40,929 bases of DNA from assembly GCA_012032775.1 (NCBI GenBank), contig JAAUQO010000026.1, positions 1 to 40,929 of the forward strand, read 5' to 3'. The position numbers were made by a program, and so were the translations under genes. A model generated the notes under the pieces. It made no database searches, was not told where the DNA came from, and was given only the letters and a program-made list of their open reading frames with translations. Each line of letters opens with the position of its first letter. Within the stretch, counting starts at the first letter, position 1. Below, piece by piece: positions 33,301 to 40,929 of this stretch. Origin of the DNA: Oscillochloris sp. (GTDB lineage: Bacteria; Chloroflexota; Chloroflexia; Chloroflexales; Chloroflexaceae).

Positions 33301-35617
33301 GTCGAGCTGTACGTCGAGTGTGGCCAGGCCGGCATCGGCCCGCACAGCGCCGGCAATGGCGATCTCGACCAGACTGGTGAGCACCCGCCCGTCGCCGGGC
33401 GCTGTCAGCAGCATGTCGATCGGCTGCGCCGGAACAGTTGTTGTCGCCGGCGTTGCCGTGGTACAGCGGCCGAGTGTGTCGCAGGCTTCGGCGCTGCCGG
33501 TGTAATTCACACTGCCGTCAACGACATAGCTGATCGTGCGACCGATCATCAGGCGGTTGCTGTCGGCAATACCAAGTTGGCGCCAGAGCGGCGGTTCGTA
33601 GAACCGCGGCGTATCGCTCTGCTCCAGAATGGTGCCGTTCGGCGCCGGGCAGCTAAGCGACTCGCTATTCAGGTTGAAGTCGTTGGCCCGGCAGGTGATC
33701 GTGGTACGCGTCAGGATACCGCTGCCGCGCTGCACAACTCTTACGTCAACCTGAGGCGCGGCAGTGTCGATCATCCCGCGCCAAAGCAGATCGCCTTCGC
33801 GAGCGACCGTGCGGTTGCCCAGTGTATCGGCGGCACGCATCTGCAAGACGAAGGCGCCGTCGAGGCCGGCGGGGATCGCCAGGTTCCAGCCACTGGTTTC
33901 GGCGCCGGAACTTGCGATATTCACCGCCAGCCAGGTTCGATCGACTGCGGCCCGCAGGTAGGCCACCTCGTCGGCGGCCAGCCCACGATCAAACAGATGC
34001 ACTTCGTCCAGTGATCCGGTCAAGCCGCCGAGCTTACTATCGGCGGCGGGCAATGGACCGGCGGCACAGACCGTTGTCGCGATCTGCACTCCGTCGCCAT
34101 AGGCGGTTATGTTCGCGCCGTCGTAGCTTGCGGCGAGATGGTACCAACCGGCGCCGGCCTGAGCGAAGGACAGATCACAGGCTGCGACGGTGCCCTGGAG
34201 CCGGACACGGTTAGTACTGAGTTCGACAAATCCGGCGTTGCCGGCCTGACCGCGCCCATACACCTGGCCGCTGCCGTTGATCCAGGCCGCGATCGTGAAC
34301 CCGCTCACCTCGGCAAAGCCATCATTCACGGCGAGCGCTTGCTGGCCGCTGAAGCTGAGGGCCTGGCCGCTACGACCATTTGCGGCGATCGTCGGACAAT
34401 CGGCGCCGCTGCACATCCCCGCCAGCGCAGCCGTGGCCGCGTTGACAAAGGCCCGGCTGGCGGGCAGATCCTCGAATGGCAGCCAGAGAGCGGAATCAGC
34501 CAGCACATCGGCGTGCTCCTGCAGTACGAAAGCCGCCTCAAGCGACTGGACACCGCTCTTCACGCTGCCGGTATCGCTGACAACGCCGGTCAGGTTCAGG
34601 CTTGCATTGATCGTGTCGGACACCGGTTCGAGGCTGATACTGGGCGGCGTCGCATCGATCTGCAGTAGCGTCGGCAATTCGAGCAAAGCCTGATTACCGG
34701 CCGCATCATTGGCCCGCAACGTCACCGAATAGACACCGGTCGGCGGAGTAACCCGCGGATCGAGCCCACCGGCGGCAGTCAGGCGATAGAACAGTTCCCA
34801 CGAACCATTGGCGGCGGTCGCATCTTGCGCAACAGCCCCAGCATCACCAACCGGCGTCAGCAGCACCGAGATACCATTGCTGCCGCTACCGGGGCGATTA
34901 CCGGCGGCCGGATCGCTCAAGCCACCCTGAAGATTCAGCCCCCAACTCCCAGCGGCGTCGAGATGCGGACGCAGCGCAGTTGCCGCGAGGCTGGGCGGCG
35001 TGATCGCCGGTGCCGTGCGATCGATCACGAAGTTGATCGGCGCACTTGCCGCACCCTGATTACCGGCGGCGTCGCGGGCGCGTACCCGCAAGGAGTGATT
35101 GCCCTCGGACAAGGTGTTCGCGGCAACAGCGAAGGCCCAGGCCGCATCGCCCTGGGCGGCGGTCCAGGGGCCATCGTTCAGGCTCACTTCGACCAGATCG
35201 ATCACGCCGTTGTCGGCAGCGGTGCCGGCGATAACCAGCGTTCCAGCGGCATTAGCGGCCGGCAGATAGGCGCCATCGCTGAGCGAGCTAATCTGCGCAG
35301 TCGGTGCGCTACGATCAACCGTCAGTTGCAGCGCAACCGGAGCAACACCGCGGTCGATAATGCCGTTGCTCTCGCCGACAATTGCGGCGTTCAACGGGCC
35401 AACCTGAGCAGCGCCGCCGGTAATGCCGGCCGGTGCCGCCAGACATGGGGCGCCGGTTGCACAGGCCAATGCAACAGCAGGTGCGGCGGCGTTCGTATTC
35501 CAGGCGAAGCGCTGCTGATCGCCAAGCAAAGCGCCGGAGGCATCAACCGCGTGATACAGGATCGTCGGGCGGTTATCGATCCGGGCGCCGGCCGCGATCG
35601 TGAAGTGATCGGCGGCG
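30346..35617 (-). CDS. Giant surface protein, C-terminal part (Ig-like, LamG, LPL tail)
   Basis: This is the 3' part of the giant gene; with one base added near 35611-35620 it joins the upstream frame through AADHFTIAAGARIDNRPTILYHAVDASG. Unjoined, an open frame starts at 35529. It contains repeated bacterial Ig-like modules marked by 'DRSAPTAQISSLSDG', 'IDRTAPAITPPSL', 'DATPPSISL' and 'IDTVAPTLTAS' (each followed by 'DAAGNxG'-type phrases), a second LamG/jelly-roll domain around 34510-33920 (LWLPFEDL ... FTIAAWI ... GSLDEVHLFDRGL), and a DOMON/CBM9-like region around 32420-31880. A DUF11-like module (VITYTIHYENVGEVAATNLRAWL) precedes the last Ig repeats. It ends HRLYLPLISR. The protein is probably a cell-surface adhesin or sheath component. 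Confidence 0.85.
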
Positions 35618-38600
35618 GCGCAATTGCGGTTGTGGTCAGATCGGCGATCCCGTCGGAAAGCAACGACAACTCGTTGTTCGCGCCGATGATCTGGCCAAAC
35701 AGCGTACCATCACGCAAATACACGGCCAGCGTACGGCCGAGGCCGGCGCTATAGGCCAGGGCAGGTGCGCGCTCATCGGCGCTGGATTGGGTGAGCGCAA
35801 CCGGCGCACCGGCCGAAGTCGTGCCGATCCGCACTGCCCAGATATCGCGGGCATTGGCGGTGCCGCGCTCGTAGACAGCCAGGTACACGCTGCCGGCTCG
35901 CGTGAGCGCAACAGCCGTTCCGGCACCGGCATTTGCATCAAGGGTAAGTGGATCACCGGAAATCGCACCGGAGCCATCAATGCGCTGGGCGCGCAACACA
36001 CCCTCGGCGATCCAGGCGACCAGAAAGCCGCTTCCGTCGCTGGCAACCACCGGCGCAACTCCGCTGCCGAGCGTGATCGGCCGGGACGCGGCGCCGTTTG
36101 CAACACGGGCGACACTGATGCCGTCGGCGGTTTGCCATGCGACAAGACAGGCGCCGGTGAGACAGGCGATGGCCGGGCGGCTCCCAACAGCGAGGTTGAT
36201 CGGGGCGTCGAGATTGGCGGGGCGGGCGGCAAAGAATTGCACCTGGGTGCCGGCCACAGCGGCGAGGGCATAGGGCGCAGTACCGCCGGGAGCGGCAGCC
36301 AAAGCCACGGCGCTCAGATCGCTGCCGGGACGGGAGACAAAATTCGGCTGATCCCAGCGGGCGGTTTGGGCGCCGCCAAGGTTGTACTGCGCGATTGTAT
36401 CAATCGTGAACGAACCTTCGGCCGCATCGGCGGGGATGGTGATCGTACTTGTGTAGGTGCGCTCCTCGCCATAGAGCAACTCAAAAGGGAATGACGGCGA
36501 GCCGCCGCCGGGCAGATTCAGCCAGACCTGCCCACGCAGCGGGCGGCTCTCGGGCAGGGTGTGGCTCAATGTCACCGCATACGCGACGGTCTGGCCGGGC
36601 CGCACCGTCAGGTCGGGATCATCGACGGCGGCGAAAACCCCGACCGCCGGTGTCGCAGCTTCAACAACCGGATCAGCCGTGACGGTCGCATCGGCACTGA
36701 GTGATTGCAATCCGGCGACGGCGCCGATCTCAGCTGCGGGCAGGGCACGATTGAACAACTGGATCTCGGACATCAGACCGGTGTAGGGCTGGTAGGTGAT
36801 CGAGCGGCCGCCGAAGCGCAACTCTTCCCAGCCGGGATGGACATCAGCGATCATTCCGGTGCCGTTATAGGTATGAACCTGATTACCGTTGAGATAGGTA
36901 ATCACGATACCGTTCAAATACGTCACCGCAACATGGGTCCAGCGATTGAGCGGGGCAACGGCACCGGTGCTGATCCAGGTCCAACCGGGATTGGCGTTGG
37001 CGAAGGCCCATTGGATTGTGCCGTCGGGGAAGCGCGCGATCTCGTACTCACCTTCGCGATTGACCAGGATCCCGTTGCTGTTGCCGGTGGGGTAGATCCA
37101 GGCCGCAAAGCTGAACTCGTTCGTCATGCGGTAGCGCTCATCGGCGGTAGCGGTGATCTGATCGTCGCCGCCGTCGAAGCGAGCGCCGGCTCGGCCATCA
37201 ACGGTGCCGGCAGGCGTGGCGCATGCGGCGGCAGTGATGCAGTACAACGGCAAGCCACCGGCGCTGTTGGCGTAGGGCGCAAAACCCTGGCCGTCGTTTA
37301 AGCGCCAGTACCCAAGGCGCGAACGCTGCGCGATGCTGCCGCCCTGGCGGATCTCGGTGTAATCGCTCGCGCCGTCGCCGTCGCTGTCGAATGCCAGCGG
37401 GCTGGTACGGACGAGGGTGCTGCGCCCACCGAAGGTTCCGGCAAAGCCGTTCACCTCCTCCAGGTCGCTCAGACCGTCCTTGTCGGTATCATACTGCGTC
37501 GGGTTGGTGCTGTAGATCGACTCATCGCGATCACCTAATCCATCGCCGTCGCTATCGGCGCTGGCAGGATTAAAGCGCAGGCCGTAACTCGCCTGCCGAA
37601 TCTCGAAGGCATCGGCAAGCCCATCGCCGTCGCTATCCCAATTATTGTCGTTCGGATCGCTACCGAACGGCACACCGTCGAAGTCGGCATCGGCGAGGCG
37701 CGGGAAGTGGGGATCCCATGCCAGGCGGAAGCCGCCGTCGCGCGGTGCGATGTCCATAAACTCATTCAACGAGTTCGGGAACACGTCGAAGGTAATCGCA
37801 TCGGACAGCTTCATGTTGTAGCGCTGCGTATCGTCGTAGGAACCGCACCAGAGTAAAATGCAGCGCTTGAGCGGCAAGTTAAAGGCCGTATTCAGCCAGA
37901 GGGCGGTTGAACGGTTGATTCCCGGGTTGAAGCGGAAATCGACACTGCGCTGATAGCTGCCCTGAATATACGGCCAGCCGGGCACAACATACAGATTCTG
38001 TTCCCCGCCGGCCAACTCCACGGCGCCCGATAAGCGCCCATACGCCGTGCCGGTGCTCCAGGGGTTACCGAACCAGCGGTTCCCGATCATATGCGGGTTC
38101 CAGGCCAGGTTCGAATTTACGGTCGCATTGAAGCGGAACCCGTTCGCCGCCACCATCCCCATGTCGCGGTTGAGTAAGCCGAAATTGGTACTCGCCACCG
38201 CAGGATTCACGGTGTAGTAACGCGCTTCATCGACGATAAACCGCGCAATTTGTTGAAAGAACCAGCTTGAGAAGGTGGTGGCCTTTCCAAGGATGATCGA
38301 CAGGAAGATCGACAAGACCGCATCGATTAAGCCGATAATCGCCACGATAATCGGTCCGACCTTCGGGACAAAGGCCAGTACGGTCAGGAAAACGATCCAT
38401 GCCACCTGCAAAACCGTGGTGATGATCACCTGGGCCAGCGCCACGCCGGTGAGCTTATTGGCGACAATCTCGACAATCGCCAGCGCGATCGTCGCACCGG
38501 CCGTCACCAGGCCAAGTACCACTGTCGCCGCCGCACCCCAGCCCTTGAGCTGATCGACGCCGAATTTCGCCATGCGGATCAGATCAGCGCCGAACTTGAC

Positions 38601-40929
38601 CGCCGAGACAAACGAGACGGCAACCTGTTGCACCACTTCCATACCGCCGTTGTCCAACCAGTGGCGGAGTTCGGGCGATATGTCGCCAAACATATTGGCG
38701 GCGGCGATGATAAATCCAGCGGCGAGCGCCCCGATCAGCGCGCCACGAATCGCAAACCCGATCTGCGCTTTCGTGCCGGTAAGAATCTTTGAGGCGATCG
38801 AATAGGCTCCGCCTGCCGCCGTACCGGCGGCTTTGCCGAGGGTAAGCAGCAGCTTGCCCATCTGGGTCAGGGTCTGGATATTGTCGGTGCCGATGCCCAC
38901 GCCCAACGCCTCAAGCGCGTGTTTCATGCCGCCGGCGGGTCCCTGGGCCAGCGCGGCGTTGATCTGCGCCACCACGGCGTCATTGTCAACAGCGGCAATC
39001 AGACGGCGATCGTTCTCGGCAATGGTAGCGTTGACGCCCTGGAGCAAAACGGCGACATAATTGCGCAGCAGGGCCATCTGGCCGGCCTGCAATGCTTCAT
39101 CGCCACTTAAACGCGACTGGTACCGCTGGACAAAGGCCTGAACCACTTGCTCCCTGCTCATCTGAGTCCAGGCGCTGTTCACAAACTGGAAGCCGTGGAT
39201 GCTCAGATTGGCATCGGTTTGCACGGTTACGGCATTTTCGCCGCCATTGTACAGATGCATGGTGAGCAAACTGCCCGACCAACCGGCATTGCTGCCGAGC
39301 GCATTCAGGTTCAGGCCACGGTACGATTCATTGCGCAGATTGAGCAGAATCGGCTGATGCTGGGCCTGGATGCTCTGCAAGATCGCCTGATTACGATTCC
39401 CGGCGATGTCGCGGAACATCGCGATCTGATCGCCATAGGTGTAGCTTTCGGCGCGCATGATGTTCGGTACGTTCCAGCGCTGTGCATCAGACACGCCGCC
39501 GTTGGTTGTACGATTGAAGCGCCGGGAAAGCTCGGCGGGCGTCAGATCGCTGCGACCACGCATGAAGGTGCGATCAAGGCCGTTGATCAGGGCGAACAGC
39601 GCATCATCACGGGCAACCGGGTCGGATTGCACAGCCGGATCGGCGTACACCAATGCGCCATTGACCCCATGATCTTCGCGGACTTGCAGGCCGGTCAGTG
39701 TCCACGCCTCGCCGGTGTAGGTCTGCACAACACTGGCGACGTTATTCTGGCCGTTTGGATCATCGTTGCGCATCTGAACGGCCCAAACGAGCCGGACACG
39801 ATGCGCGCCGCCCCAACCCGGCGTGCCGCGATACAGCATCCGCCCCGACATCGCAACCCGCTCGCCGGTCTGTTGATCGGTGACGATCGACAACGGCACA
39901 TAGGCCACCACCGACGAGGTATCGGCCTGGCGGATCGTCACCCCCTGGGCCTGCAACTCCGGCGACGTAAGCTGGCCGGTCGGATTACCGGAGCCGTCGC
40001 GCAGCGTGGTGTAGGCCGGCAAGGTGCCGAGCGAATCGGACGGAATGGTGATCTCCAGCATCGGCAGGATCTGGATATCATCGGTACTATTGTCGCGATC
40101 TTGAATCTGACCGCCGTTATCCGCCGGCCAATCAAAGCGGCTTTGCGCATACCAGAGCTGGCGGGCCGTTTGTGGGCGCACCTGGATATCGACTGCGGTG
40201 AGCTTGCCGGGGTTCAGGCTATCGAGCTTCAGCCAGAGCGGCCGATCGCCGTTGAAGGCCCCCTGCGATCCCGAATGCTGGAGCGAGGAGATATCGACAC
40301 TATCGGGGACACCGTCGTTGTCATTGTCGCGATCAAAGACATCGAGCGAGCCGTCGCCGTCGCTATCACGGGGTTGCAGGGCATTACCGCTCTGATTCAC
40401 CTCCAACAGATCGATAACTCCATCGTAGTTCGTATCGATCGCAAGCGGATTGGTGTACCAGCGCCGGCCGGCGAAATCAAAGCCACTCGCCTCAAGGCCG
40501 TCGTTCAAGCCATCGTTGTCGGTATCGGCATTCAGCGTGCCGGTGCCGAGAAATTGTTCCTGATAGTCGGTCAGGCCGTCGAAATCGCTATCGACACCAT
40601 TTTCAGCGGCGAGCGCCGGAGAGCTACCTGTAGCAACAACCGCCAGCGCCTGGCTTGTCAGCGTTGCAAGGCGCTGCGGGCCTTCGGTGGGATTGGCGGC
40701 GCTGGTTCCAAGGTTTTGCTCCTGAAGATCACTAAGTCCGTCACCGTCGCTGTCGCGGCCGTCGTCGCCGCGCACTTCCGCAAGCAAGACATTCGCGACC
40801 ACTTGCGACGCCTGTTCGGCGGGGGTCAGAACCGGCTCGAGCGGCGCGGCAAACCGCCGTGCGGCCTGAGCTTCGGCCTGGCGCTGCTCCAGCGAGGCAG
40901 CCTGGGCCGACTGTTCATGCTGAAAGGCT
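35618..40929 (-). CDS. Giant surface protein, N-terminal part (TSP3 Ca-binding repeats, hydrophobic core, LamG), truncated by window edge
   Basis: The frame stays open to the window edge, so the true start is outside; a GTG at 40802 is only internal. Without repair of the break near 35618 it would run to a stop at 35391. Numbering from 40802: thrombospondin type 3-like Ca sites at 17-30 (DSDGDGLSDLQE), 71-105, 123-134 and 146-168; an unrecognised region 180-640; a strongly hydrophobic region at about 680-840 with several membrane-like segments (GALIGALAAGFIIAAA, VVLGLVTAGATIALAIV, VIITTVLQVAWIVFLTVLAF, IIVAIIGLIDAVLSIFLSIIL); a second TSP3 cluster at 1038-1150; a LamG domain at about 1163-1385; then an Ig-like module and propeller-like repeats (FLVAWIAEGVLRAQRIDGSG). 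Together with the 3' part, more than 3,500 residues are encoded. Membrane-like segments in the middle of a surface protein are unusual. Confidence 0.82.

Noticed and set aside
1-40929. tRNA, rRNA, CRISPR arrays, insertion sequences and prophage genes
   Set aside because: I looked for tRNA-like T-loops, tandem repeats with spacers and transposase or integrase motifs on both strands and saw none that hold up.

Overview
The window (about 41 kb, GC-rich) looks like a chromosomal segment of a filamentous Chloroflexota bacterium, probably class Chloroflexia (Roseiflexus/Kouleothrix/Herpetosiphon-like). The reasons are the gene families present, very large Ca-binding LamG/Ig surface proteins, secreted proteins ending in a [LYW]LPL tail, PadR and STAND-type regulators, and short dispersed CTGATGCCTGA / CAGAACC intergenic repeats. 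This placement is inference; no rRNA or marker set is present.

Layout. 1-3475 (+): the end of an MFS transporter, a lipoprotein with a propeller-like domain and an M48 membrane protease. 3509-5037 (-): an orphan DUF2357/DUF524 PD-(D/E)XK nuclease. 5281-6834 (+): a MarR regulator and a ring-cleaving (MhqO/LinE-type) VOC dioxygenase, each preceded by a near-identical palindromic operator. 7018-9498: a relic of an LLM-class oxidoreductase, an extended -10 promoter, a variant glmS ribozyme with an extra two-hairpin insertion, and glmS. 9638-13033 (-): a secreted beta-helix protein, a MalT/LuxR-type relic, panB and a short secreted protein. 13484-19016 (+): an ECF vitamin transporter operon (S component, fused double ATPase, EcfT) followed by an M20 peptidase and an alpha/beta hydrolase. 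19057-21574 (-): a KefF-KefC-like pair with a 4-nt overlap and a visible promoter. 21932-23352 (+): a secreted DUF4397 protein with a rho-independent terminator, then an RraA-family protein. 23940-30249 (+): PadR, a membrane-anchored VWA protein, a second PadR, an 81-aa protein, and a CHAT protease-NB-ARC-TPR protein. 30346-window end (-): one giant surface protein of at least about 3,500 residues, cut by the window edge.

Most interesting. The 23.9-30.2 kb block has the look of a regulated CHAT/STAND conflict or signalling module (inference). The glmS leader carries a recognisable self-cleaving ribozyme with an unusual insertion. Three unrelated secreted proteins share the same C-terminal tail.

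Caution. Five genes (DUF2357 nuclease, VOC dioxygenase, EcfA, KefF, giant surface protein) and one relic are each interrupted by a frameshift that adding one base repairs. The same direction every time, at about one per 7 kb, points to consensus sequence errors rather than six real pseudogenes; I annotate the genes as if continuous and mark each break.
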